Source: JBOGWA01 sp050693155 (GTDB lineage Bacteria; Actinomycetota; UBA4738; CALAEC01). From it: DNA of 36,984 bases. This document shows, piece by piece, positions 1-7,621 of this stretch; position 1 is the stretch's first letter, and each line of letters opens with the position of its first letter. Below the pieces are notes generated by a model. It worked only from the letters and a program-made list of their open reading frames with translations, made no database searches and was not told the DNA's origin. Made by a program: the position numbers and the translations under genes. Location: the NCBI GenBank assembly GCA_050693155.1, contig JBOGWA010000125.1, positions 1-36,984 of the forward strand, written 5' to 3'.

Positions 1-2
1 AC

Positions 3-62
3 GAGGCCAGAGCGGCACAGACCGCGCTCAGAAAGGCCGTCGCAAGGCTCCGATCCGCCTGA
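3..62 (+). CDS. possible C-terminal tail of a gene entering from the left
   Basis: One forward frame is open from the window edge to a TGA at 60-62. It encodes a short Ala/Arg-rich helical tail ending in LRKAVARLRSA. It would converge on the secreted-protein gene to its right. Nineteen residues are too few to assign a family, and the frame could be open by chance in GC-rich DNA. I see nothing else in the first 91 bases. Confidence 0.25.
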   Translation, partial: EARAAQTALRKAVARLRSA

Positions 63-91
63 ACGCTTGTGGTTCCGTCCTTCGCGCGCCC

Positions 92-748
92 CTACGGCGT
101 GCAGGTCTTTTGACCCTTGGGTGGCGCGCAGCCGAACTCCAGTGCCGAGGCGGCGTCCGCTGAGTCGTAAAGTATCCGGCCCACGAATGTCGACGGTACG
201 ATGGGGCTCACTTGCACCATGAGGAGGTTCGACACAGTGAAAGGAGCAAGAGTGCCGATTGTGGCCTCAACGGTTGCTTGTCCCGCAGGGAGGTCGGCGA
301 GTCCGGCCGCGTCCGGCGTCGGATAGTCTGCCGACATCGCCGAGTTGCAGAGAAGCGAGTTGATGTCGCCCCAGACACGGAGCTCCACCTGGCCCCCATT
401 GCTGATGACATTGATCGTCATCTTCATGTCGCCGGCGATCTGACCCGAGAGATCTCCGACCCAGACCGGGAAGAAATTGTTGCCGGCGCACTCGGTGTTT
501 GGGCCGACGCCATATTGCGTTATCTGCTGCGACTTCGCCTCGCCTCCTGAGGGTTCTGTGGAGTCCATGGGCATGTACTCAGCCGTCACGGGGTTGTTGT
601 CCACCTCGCCGAGCGGCGAGGCGCCGTGCATGTAGAGCGTGGTTGGAACGAGCTTCGGCTTCTTCTTTTTCTTCGCGGCTTCTGCCGACGCTCCGAAGAG
701 GCCCACGATCAGCAAGCCGGCGACTGCGATGGCGACGATCCTTCTCAC
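92..748 (-). CDS. secreted hypothetical protein with signal peptide and Lys-rich mature N-terminus
   Basis: About 218 residues. The GTG at 748 is preferred as start because AGGAGG lies 4 nt upstream; an in-frame GTG at 769 has no such site. The N-terminus is a textbook signal peptide: MRR, a hydrophobic core (IVAIAVAGLLIVGLFG), then ASAEA as a likely signal peptidase I site. The mature part begins AKKKKKPK followed by TTLYMHG. The rest is polar and probably beta-rich, with four cysteines (TECAG, LLCNS, FGCAP, KTCTP) that could form disulfides outside the cell. I recognise no catalytic motif. It lies 122 nt downstream of trpA on the same strand, but its own strong ribosome site and different role argue against membership of the trp operon. 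Function unknown. Confidence 0.8.
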   Translation of the reverse strand: MRRIVAIAVAGLLIVGLFGASAEAAKKKKKPKLVPTTLYMHGASPLGEVDNNPVTAEYMPMDSTEPSGGEAKSQQITQYGVGPNTECAGNNFFPVWVGDLSGQIAGDMKMTINVISNGGQVELRVWGDINSLLCNSAMSADYPTPDAAGLADLPAGQATVEATIGTLAPFTVSNLLMVQVSPIVPSTFVGRILYDSADAASALEFGCAPPKGQKTCTP

Positions 749-870
749 GATTCCTCCTGTCTTCCTCACCTATGAGGAAAGCCGCGGGCAACGTGGCGGG
801 CAAGTCTCGCTTCAGTGATTCGCCGCGATGGTCCGCCTTCCTCCCTACCTTGAGATCCGGGCGAAAGAGT

Positions 871-1581
871 CTAGTCGAGCCCCGGTGCGTCCACGGCATC
901 GCGAAGGGTCGCGATGTAGCGCTCGAGGCCGGCCGGTCCCGAGTCGTCGGCTACCTGAATCGCGCGGGTTCCCACGACGATGCCGTCGGCGATGGCTGCC
1001 GCCTCTGCTGCTTGCGCCGGCGTGGAGATCCCAAACCCGGCGAGGAGCGGGAGGTCGGTCACCGACCGAGCCCTGGTGACGAGGTCGGGAAGCCGATCGG
1101 ATGCTTGGTCTCGCGGCCCGGTGGTCCCGGTGAGGGCGATCAGGTAGAGCCAGCCGTCGGTGCGCTCGGCGGCCAGGCCGATTCGCTTCGTGGGCGTCGT
1201 GGGCGCCACGAGCTGGACCCTCGGGAGATCGGGCCGCGCCTCGATGGGCAGATCCGCCACGATCAGGCTCGTCGCTCCGGCCGCCAACGAGTCCTCGTGG
1301 AAGCGCTCGTATCCGTAGGCCTCGAGCAGCGAGGCATACGTCATCGGGACCAGAGGAACCTCGACCCGAGTGCGGACCTCCTCGAGACAGGCGAGGCACT
1401 CCTTCGTCCGCATCCCGTCGGCCAGGGCACGCTCCGCCGCCTGCCGGATGACCGGACCGTCCGCGAGCGGGTCCGAGAACGGGAAGCCGATCTCGAGCAA
1501 ATCGGCTCCGCCCGCGACCGCCGCCTCGGCCAGGTCGGGGGTCTCCTTCCCGGCCATCAGGTAGACAGACAGCTGTTTCAC
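871..1581 (-). CDS. trpA: tryptophan synthase alpha subunit
   Basis: Cleaves indole-3-glycerol phosphate to indole and glyceraldehyde-3-phosphate; indole is channelled to TrpB. The TIM-barrel signature LLEIGFPFSDPLADGP is at residues 28-43 and holds both catalytic acids, Glu30 and Asp41 (Glu49 and Asp60 in Salmonella numbering). AGFGIS and GIVVGTRAI form the C-terminal phosphate site. At 236 residues it is shorter than the usual 260-270, mostly at the N-terminus, which starts almost directly at the first strand (SVYLMAGKETPD). The start is GTG at 1581, overlapping the trpB stop as GTGA. It is the last gene of the trp operon; I see no clear terminator in the 122 nt that follow. Confidence 0.97.
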   Translation of the reverse strand: MKQLSVYLMAGKETPDLAEAAVAGGADLLEIGFPFSDPLADGPVIRQAAERALADGMRTKECLACLEEVRTRVEVPLVPMTYASLLEAYGYERFHEDSLAAGATSLIVADLPIEARPDLPRVQLVAPTTPTKRIGLAAERTDGWLYLIALTGTTGPRDQASDRLPDLVTRARSVTDLPLLAGFGISTPAQAAEAAAIADGIVVGTRAIQVADDSGPAGLERYIATLRDAVDAPGLD

Positions 1582-2780
1582 CTTTCCGACCGGGGTGGTG
1601 GCTCGCTCTGCGCCACGTCGGGTGTTGACTCTGGGCGCGCCACAACCCCGGACCCTCCCAAGTTCAGGACCACCCCGAGGTCCTTGTCACCGCGACCCGA
1701 AAGGCCGATCAGGACGAGCTCCTCCTCCATCTCCAGAGCTCGTGCGATCGCGTGCGCAGGCTCGAGCGCCGGAAGGATTCCTTCCCGCTCGGCGAGGAGG
1801 TGGAAGGCGGCGAGCGCTTCCTCGTCGGTCGCCGTCACGTACTCGACCCTGCCGCTGTCTCGTAGGTACGCGTGCTCGGGGCCGACCCCTGGATAGTCGA
1901 GCCCGGCAGAGACCGAGTGGGTGTCCAGGATCTGCCCGTCTTCATCCGCGAGGACCTTCGACCGCGATCCGTGGAGCACCGTCGCCCGGCCGTCGGCAAG
2001 GCTTGCCGCCCCCGCCGCCTCGACGCCGATCAGGCGGACTCCTGAGTCCTCCAGGAAGCCGGCGAACAAGCCGATCGCGTTCGAACCGCCGCCGACGCAG
2101 GCCACGACCGCGTCCGGGAGCCGGCCCTCCGCTTCCTGGAACTGCTCTCTGGCCTCGTTTCCGATCACGGCCTGGAGGTCCCGGACGATCTCGGGGTAGG
2201 GCTGCGGCCCGACGCAGGAGCCGAGCAGGTAGTGGGTGGTCTCGACGTTGGTGATCCAGTCGCGGATTGCCTCGGAGATGGCCTCCTTCAGCGTCCGGGT
2301 ACCGAACTCCACCGGGCGGACCTCCGCTCCGAGCAGTCGCATCCGCTCGACGTTCGGGCGCTGCCGAACCATGTCCTCGGAGCCCATGTAGACGACGCAG
2401 TCGAGGCCGAAGCGAGCGCACACGGTCGCGGTCGCGACCCCGTGCTGCCCTGCGCCGGTTTCCGCGACGATGCGGGTCTTCCCCAGTCGCCGGGCGAGGA
2501 GCGCCTGCCCGAGTGCGTTGTTGATCTTGTGCGCCCCCGTGTGGCAGAGGTCCTCTCGCTTGAGGTAGATGCGCCTGCCCGGCGCCAGACGCTCGGCGAG
2601 GTAGATGGGGGTCGGCCGGCCCGCGTACGTGCGCCGCAGGCGGTCGAGCTCCTCGAGGAAGCTGGGATTCGCGCGCGCCAATCGCCACCCGCGTTCGAGC
2701 TCGTCGAGGGCGGGGACGAGCGTCTCGGGAACATATCGGCCGCCGTACGGCCCGTAGGTACCCACCATCGCCTCGCTCAC
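1578..2780 (-). CDS. trpB: tryptophan synthase beta subunit
   Basis: PLP enzyme that condenses indole with serine to make tryptophan. Length is 400 residues, usual for the family. GPYGGRYVPETL at the N-terminus is the classic TrpB opening. KREDLCHTGAHKINNALGQ carries the PLP-binding lysine in HK, ETGAGQHGVATA follows, and CVGGGSNAIG is the PLP-phosphate loop. An in-frame start also exists at 2873, but the GTG at 2780 overlaps the trpCF stop as GTGA, the pattern of every junction in this operon, and places the conserved N-terminus correctly, so 2780 is preferred. It is a TrpB1-type subunit meant to pair with TrpA encoded next door. Confidence 0.97.
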   Translation of the reverse strand: MSEAMVGTYGPYGGRYVPETLVPALDELERGWRLARANPSFLEELDRLRRTYAGRPTPIYLAERLAPGRRIYLKREDLCHTGAHKINNALGQALLARRLGKTRIVAETGAGQHGVATATVCARFGLDCVVYMGSEDMVRQRPNVERMRLLGAEVRPVEFGTRTLKEAISEAIRDWITNVETTHYLLGSCVGPQPYPEIVRDLQAVIGNEAREQFQEAEGRLPDAVVACVGGGSNAIGLFAGFLEDSGVRLIGVEAAGAASLADGRATVLHGSRSKVLADEDGQILDTHSVSAGLDYPGVGPEHAYLRDSGRVEYVTATDEEALAAFHLLAEREGILPALEPAHAIARALEMEEELVLIGLSGRGDKDLGVVLNLGGSGVVARPESTPDVAQSEPPPRSER

Positions 2781-3943
2781 GCCGCCCCCCGGACCGCGGA
2801 GACGAACTCCCGTACCTTGCCATGGTCCTTGAACCCGGGGGAGGATTCCACGCCGCGGCTGACGTCGACGCACCAGGGCCGAACCGTTTGGACGGCCTCG
2901 GCCACGTTCGACGGGGTGAGCCCGCCCGAGAGCACGATCCGCTCGCCGCGCGCGATCTCGGCCGCGCGGACCCAGTGACCGTCGTCCTCGGATTCCCAGG
3001 GAAGATCGAGGATCTTCGCGACGGTTGCCTGGTTCTGGAGCAGCAGTCCGTCTCTTGATCGGTGGCCGTTCTCCTTCTGGTAGAGCTGGACGAAGTCCGA
3101 AGACACCTCCCGCACGGCCCCGACGAAGACGGAGACGGAACGCAGGGTCTCGGGAACGTCCAGTGGCGCCGAGACCCGTCTGGGGCTCTCGGCCAGGATG
3201 AATCCGGCGAAGTCGGCTCCGGCCTCCGCGACCCCGGCAACGTCATGCTCCCGCGTCAGACCGCAGATCTTCACGAGCGGGCGCCCGGCGAGCTCGGCGA
3301 GTCGGACGGCGGGGTCGGGAGCCCGCATGAGGGCCGAGCCGACGAGGATCGCTTCGGCGCCGGCGAGCTCGGCCTCGACTCCCTGGGATCGGTGCTCGAT
3401 CCCGCTCTCGGCGATCACCACGCGATCGCGGGGCGCCTCCGCTACGAGCGCTAGTTGGGCTTCGCGGTTGATCTGGAAGGTCGAGAGGTCGCGGGCGTTG
3501 ATCCCGATCGGGTCTGCGCCGAGCGCGACCGCGCGATCGAGCTCGCCCGCATCGTGCGCCTCCACGAGCGCGTCCATCCCGAGCTGCCGAGCGTGCTCTT
3601 GCAGCCCCCGTGCGAGATCGTCGTCGAGATCGCGCAGGATTAGTAGAGCTGCGTCGGCGCCCGCGCGTCGCAGGGCGACGAGATCCTCCTCGGTTCGGAA
3701 GAACCCCTTCGCGAGCAGCGGGCGTCTCGTCGCGCCCCTGGCGGCGCGGAGGTCGTCGAGCGATCCACCGAAGGCCTCATCGACGATGATCGAGATGGCC
3801 GCGGCGCCAGCGCGATCGAACGACGATGCAAGCAGCGCCGGGTCCGCGTCCGACCGCAGATCACCCGCCGAGGGCGAGCGGCGCTTGACCTCCGCGACCG
3901 CGGATAGGTCCCGTCCGGCCAGGGCGTCTCGAAACCGGCTCAC
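2777..3943 (-). CDS. trpCF: bifunctional indole-3-glycerol phosphate synthase / phosphoribosylanthranilate isomerase (TrpC-TrpF fusion)
   Basis: One 388-residue chain joins two consecutive steps. Residues 1-218 are TrpC: EVKRRSPS (Glu18, Lys20), LAKGFF (Lys79), LVEAHD (Glu128), GINARDL (Asn149) and AESGI (Glu179) match the catalytic set of IGPS, though the usual KDF is KGF. The N-terminus is shorter than in stand-alone TrpC. Residues about 221-388 are TrpF: VKICGLT carries the catalytic Cys227, VQLYQKEN matches the VQLHG segment, ILDLPW probably carries the catalytic Asp313, and LSGGLTPSNV with VDVSRGVESSPGFKD forms the phosphate site. The isomerase half is compact. The start is GTG at 3943, overlapping the trpD stop (GTGA). 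Enterobacterial TrpC-TrpF has the same domain order. Confidence 0.95.
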   Translation of the reverse strand: MSRFRDALAGRDLSAVAEVKRRSPSAGDLRSDADPALLASSFDRAGAAAISIIVDEAFGGSLDDLRAARGATRRPLLAKGFFRTEEDLVALRRAGADAALLILRDLDDDLARGLQEHARQLGMDALVEAHDAGELDRAVALGADPIGINARDLSTFQINREAQLALVAEAPRDRVVIAESGIEHRSQGVEAELAGAEAILVGSALMRAPDPAVRLAELAGRPLVKICGLTREHDVAGVAEAGADFAGFILAESPRRVSAPLDVPETLRSVSVFVGAVREVSSDFVQLYQKENGHRSRDGLLLQNQATVAKILDLPWESEDDGHWVRAAEIARGERIVLSGGLTPSNVAEAVQTVRPWCVDVSRGVESSPGFKDHGKVREFVSAVRGAA

Positions 3944-4955
3944 GTGGCCTCCCCGTGCGAAAACGCGACGAGCGCGTCGAGGCGGTCGGCGGCCCTCCCC
4001 GAGTCCACCGCCTGGCTCGCCCGCGCGAGGCCTTCCCCGAGCGTCTCGGCGCTCCCGGCAACTCGCAGCGCGGCGGCCGCGTTCAGCAGCACGGCGTCAC
4101 GTCTCGGCCCCCGCTCACCGCCGAGGACGGCCCGAATGGCTGCGGCGTTCTCCTCAGGCGTGCCGCCCCTGAGGTGCTCCGGATCGCACGGAGAGATTCC
4201 CAGCGACGCAGGATCTAGGGCCAGTTCGTCGATCGTGCCGTTCGTCACCTCGTAGACGAGGTTCTCGCCCGCAGGGGAGAGCTCGTCGATCCCGCCGGCG
4301 CCGTGGACGACGAGCGCATGTCGCGTCCCGAGCAGGGAGAGGACCTTGGCGATTGTCGGGGCGAGGTCCTTGGCGAACACTCCGATCACCTGACCGGTGG
4401 CGCCCGCCGGGTTGGTGAGAGGGCCAAGGATGTTGAACACGGTCCGAGTCCCGAGCTCCTTTCGTACCGGCATCGCGTGGCGCATCGCCGGGTGGTGGGC
4501 CGGAGCGAACAGGAATCCGAACCCGAGGGAGTCGATCGACTCGGCGATCCGCTCGGGCGGAAGCTCGATGTTGAACCCGAGCGCCGACAGCACGTCGGCA
4601 GACCCGGAGTCGGACGAGACGGCGCGGTTTCCGTGTTTCGCGACGGCGGCGCCGGCCGCTGCGGCGACGAGCGCCGCGGCGGTGGAGAGGTTGAGGGTGC
4701 GCGCGCCGTCGCCGCCCGTTCCCGCCGTGTCGATGAGGTCCGTCCGTTTCGGCCGTACGGGCAGGACGTGCGATCGCATGGACTCGGCGAACCCGGCTAT
4801 CTCGTCGGCCGTCTCGCCCTTCGCCCGCAACGCGACGAGGAAGCCGCCGATCTGGGCCGGCGTCGCGTCACCCCCCATAATCTCGTCCATGACCTGCCGC
4901 GACTCGCCCCTCGATAAGCCTTCGCCGTCGAGCAGCATTCGGATCGCGTCCTGAA

Positions 4956-4959
<4 letters not shown>
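3940..4959 (-). CDS. trpD: anthranilate phosphoribosyltransferase
   Basis: Transfers phosphoribose from PRPP to anthranilate, the second committed step of tryptophan synthesis. Length is 339 residues, as usual. The N-terminal helical domain includes LSRGESRQVMDEIM. The PRPP loop is DTAGTGGDGARTLNLST, followed by AKHGNRAVSSDSGSADVL, which binds anthranilate and PRPP, and by NILGPLTNPA. VHGAGGIDELSP is the typical C-terminal motif. It starts with GTG at 4959, overlapping the trpG stop, and ends in an overlap with trpCF, so translation is probably coupled on both sides. Confidence 0.97.
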
Positions 4960-5521
<562 letters not shown>

Positions 5522-5525
<4 letters not shown>

Positions 5526-6805
5526 CGGCGTCCCTCTGCGTCGTCGATGGCCGCCTCGAGGGCGGCGAGCTTCGCCAGGCATTCCTCGTGCTCGGCCGTG
5601 GGGTCGGAGTCGGCCACGATCCCTGCTCCCGCCTGTAGCCGGGCGAGCCCGTCGGAAAGCACGATCATCCGGATGGCGATACAGGTGTCCAGATCGCCGC
5701 CCGGAAGGGCGTACCCGACCGCTCCGGCGTAGGGACCGCGCCGGTATCCCTCGAGCTCCGAGATGATCTGCATGGCCCGAACCTTCGGTGCGCCCGAGAC
5801 CGTGCCGGCGGGGAAGCATGCGAGGAGCACGTCGAGCGGCCGGACGTCGCTCCGAACCTGGCCGGCGACCTCGGAGACGAGGTGGGTCACGTGCGAATAC
5901 CGCTCTGGCTGGAGAAACCGCTCGACCTTCACCGACCCCGGCAGGCACACGCGGGAGAGGTCGTTCCGGCCGAGATCCACGAGCATGACGTGCTCCGCCC
6001 GGTCCTTCTCGGAGGCCAGGAGCCGCTCGAGATCGCCCTTGTCCACGCCGGCCGTCCCGGCGATGGGGTTCACGCTGGCGCGGCGCCCTTCCAGCTTCAC
6101 CAGCGTCTCGGGCGACGAACCGATGAGGGAGAGGCCGTCCAGCTCCAGCAGGAAGAGGTACGGGGAGGGGTTGATCCGCCGGAGGCTCCGGTAGAGCTCG
6201 ACGGCGGAGCGCTCCGTCCGCCGCTCCGCCCGCTGTGAAACCACGATCTGATAGGCGTCTCCCTCCCGGATGTGCTCCTTTGCGCGACGGACGGACTCCT
6301 CGTACGCCTCCCGTGAGGGAAAGCGCTGAACGGCGCCGGGCCCCGAGCCATCTGACCGGGGGGATTGCGTGCCGCGTTGGTCGCGCCGCTCATAGCCTGG
6401 GTTCGCAACCCCCCCGGACCCCCCCGGTCCAGCAAGAAGGCCGGCGATCTCGTCGCGGTTCCCCGCGAGCACCTCCGCCACGCCGGTCACGTGGTCGAAC
6501 CGGAGCAGGCTGTCGGCGGCCACAAATCGGCTTTCGGGGAGATCGGGTCCGTTGATGGGCAGCGGAATGGGCTCCAACTTCGCCATGTAGTCGTAGCCGA
6601 GGTAGCCCACGACGGGAGATCCGAGTGCGAGCCGGCTCTCGGCCTCCTCGAACGAGACGACCTCGGAGCCCCACCCGACGAGGCTGTGCCGACCGAGCCT
6701 GCCCTTTTCGACCGACTCGAGAAGGAAGCTCGGCCCCCTTTCGCGCAGGCGGAGATACGCCCCGAGTGGGGTGATGAGGTCGGTTTGGATCTCAGCTGTT
6801 TTCAT
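5522..6805 (-). CDS. trpE: anthranilate synthase component I
   Basis: Converts chorismate to anthranilate using ammonia from TrpG. Length is 427 residues, compact beside the usual 450-520. The N-terminal part has FLLESVEKG, the LLES motif that binds feedback-inhibiting tryptophan, which favours TrpE over PabB. The chorismate-binding core has NPIAGTAG, HVMLVDLGRNDLSRV and PAGTVSGAPKVRAMQII. Residues about 126-165 are a Gly/Pro/Arg-rich low-complexity linker encoded by a C/G-rich inverted repeat (separate entry). The start is ATG at 6805. The nearest purine-rich site (GGGGAGG) is 22 nt upstream, further than ideal. It is the first structural gene after the probable trp attenuator. Confidence 0.96.
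6354..6430. repeat. C/G-rich imperfect inverted repeat inside trpE
   Basis: GACCGGGGGGATTGCG at 6354-6369 is complementary in 14 of 16 positions to CGCAACCCCCCCGGAC at 6404-6419. A partial second copy of the C-run (CCCCCCCGGTCC) follows directly. The element keeps the trpE frame and encodes the low-complexity linker between its N-terminal domain and chorismate-binding core. It resembles a small palindromic repeat inserted where the protein tolerates it. I see no second copy in this window, so membership of a dispersed family is a guess. Confidence 0.5.
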
Positions 6806-6817
6806 CGCATATGGGGC

Positions 6818-6850
6818 AAATGAAAAACCTCCCCAAATGAAAAACCTCCC
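6818..6850 (-). repeat. tandem duplication of terminator 3' arm and T-tract
   Basis: The 16-nt unit aaatgaaaaacctccc (plus strand) occurs perfectly at 6818-6833 and 6835-6850, period 17. Read toward trpE, each copy is GGGAGG followed by TTTTTCATTT, that is, a terminator 3' arm with its U-tract. The upstream CCTCCC arm could therefore pair with either copy. Confidence 0.85.
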
Positions 6851-6862
6851 GATGAGGGAGGT
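6840..6862 (-). terminator. intrinsic terminator in the trp leader (probable attenuator)
   Basis: Read on the minus strand: ACCTCCC, loop TCATC, GGGAGGT, then a run of T. This is a 7-bp stem (6844-6850 with 6856-6862) extendable by G-U pairs. It lies between the leader-peptide stop and the trpE start, where an attenuator terminator is expected. I could not find a convincing antiterminator that sequesters the ACCTCCC arm. A GGGTGGGG segment within the leader ORF (6911-6918) can pair over 8 bp, one of them G-U, with CTCCACCC (6866-6873) just upstream of the terminator. Confidence 0.75.
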
Positions 6863-6889
6863 CTCGGGTGGAGCGGTTGGTTGGCTCGG

Positions 6890-6955
6890 TCAGGTCGTGA
6901 CGAAGTCCCGCCCCACCCAGTGACGCCACGCCCAGGTGCGTACGAGACTCAACAT
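6890..6955 (-). CDS. trpL: trp operon leader peptide with three Trp codons
   Basis: A 21-codon reading frame from ATG at 6955 to TGA at 6890-6892. It opens MLSLVR and contains TWAWRHW, so Trp codons are at positions 8, 10 and 13: three in 21 residues, against a usual frequency near 1%. It lies between a promoter and the leader terminator, 84 nt before trpE. Tryptophan-starved ribosomes would stall on these codons and alter folding of the leader RNA, the classical attenuation mechanism. The ATG is only 9 nt from the -10 box, so the mRNA probably begins at or within a few nt of the start codon. Too short for standard gene callers. Confidence 0.82.
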   Translation of the reverse strand: MLSLVRTWAWRHWVGRDFVTT

Positions 6956-6964
6956 GGTCGACAG

Positions 6965-6993
6965 AGGATACGGCGACGTTACCGGAGCGTCAA
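6965..6993 (-). promoter_or_regulatory. sigma70-type promoter of the trp operon
   Basis: On the minus strand, a -35 box TTGACG (6988-6993), a 17-nt spacer and a -10 box TATCCT (6965-6970). The match and spacing are near ideal. Transcription would start about 6958-6959, 3-4 nt before the trpL ATG, giving an almost leaderless transcript. Confidence 0.8.
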
Positions 6994-7024
6994 CCCCCGA
7001 TTTCTTGGCCCCAATTCCGCGGGT

Positions 7025-7030
7025 TATAGT
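7025..7030 (+). promoter_or_regulatory. candidate -10 box for the amphipathic-protein gene
   Basis: TATAGT lies 27 nt upstream of the ATG at 7058. There is no convincing -35 box; TTTCTT at 7001-7006 with an 18-nt spacer is the best candidate. It would be divergent from the trp promoter 32 nt away. Confidence 0.4.
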
Positions 7031-7057
7031 CCGAGAAGTCCGAAAAGGGAGGTGCGA

Positions 7058-7621
7058 ATGCCGAACGGAATCTTCGAGAAGGCGAAGGAGGCGGTCACGA
7101 CGACCGTGAAGAGCGCCGGTGACATTGTGAACACCGTGCGTCAGACGGTAACCGACCTCATCGTCAATACGCTGAAAGGCGTCGGCGAGGTCGCCGGGGC
7201 GGCCCTCGGGGTGATCACCGACGCCGTTCGGGGAGCTCTTCGGGGCGCGAAGGAGGCTGGAGCCGAGATCACCGACACGACGCGCGCCGTCGTTGCCGGG
7301 GTTGTCGGCGCCGTCGCCGAGGTCGGTGGAGACATCGTGAGCGGCGCGCGGACCGCGGTGAAGATCGCGATTCGTGAGGCGCAGGAGCTCGGTTCCGACG
7401 TCGTGGGGTCGGCCGTGGCGGCCGTCGAGGGCGCCGTCGAAGGCGCCGGGAAGCTCGGCCGGAGCGTCCAGGAGGTGGCGAAGGGGACCGTCGAGCAGGC
7501 GATCGAGACCGCGGGAGAGATCTCGAAGGACACCGCGGACGCGGTCCGGAAAGGGCTGTCCAGCGCGGCTTCGATTCCAAAGGACGTCCTGGACTCCGCG
7601 CTCGGAAGAAAAGAAGACTAA
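7058..7621 (+). CDS. amphipathic Ala/Val/Gly-rich helical protein of unknown function
   Basis: A 187-residue protein. The ATG at 7058 has a strong GGGAGG site 5 nt upstream; an open frame reaching back to 6881 is ignored for that reason. The sequence is almost wholly small and aliphatic residues with regularly spaced Lys, Arg, Glu and Asp (for example VGEVAGAALGVITDAVRGAL and GSAVAAVEGAVEGAGKLG), with no cysteine and no signal peptide. This predicts long, continuous amphipathic helices, like phasins, LEA-type or apolipoprotein-like surface-coating proteins. I cannot assign it to a family. It is divergent from the trp operon and its stop codon abuts that of the convergent transporter gene (7621/7622) with no terminator between. 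Confidence 0.85.
   Translation: MPNGIFEKAKEAVTTTVKSAGDIVNTVRQTVTDLIVNTLKGVGEVAGAALGVITDAVRGALRGAKEAGAEITDTTRAVVAGVVGAVAEVGGDIVSGARTAVKIAIREAQELGSDVVGSAVAAVEGAVEGAGKLGRSVQEVAKGTVEQAIETAGEISKDTADAVRKGLSSAASIPKDVLDSALGRKED

Noticed and set aside
499..1896. A 465-codon plus-strand frame opposite trpA
   Set aside because: Shadow of trpA/trpB; Arg/Pro-rich with no domain.
6405..6428. Runs of seven C in trpE as a possible frameshift or pseudogene signal
   Set aside because: The frame is continuous on both sides with all conserved TrpE motifs after the runs, so the gene is intact as given.
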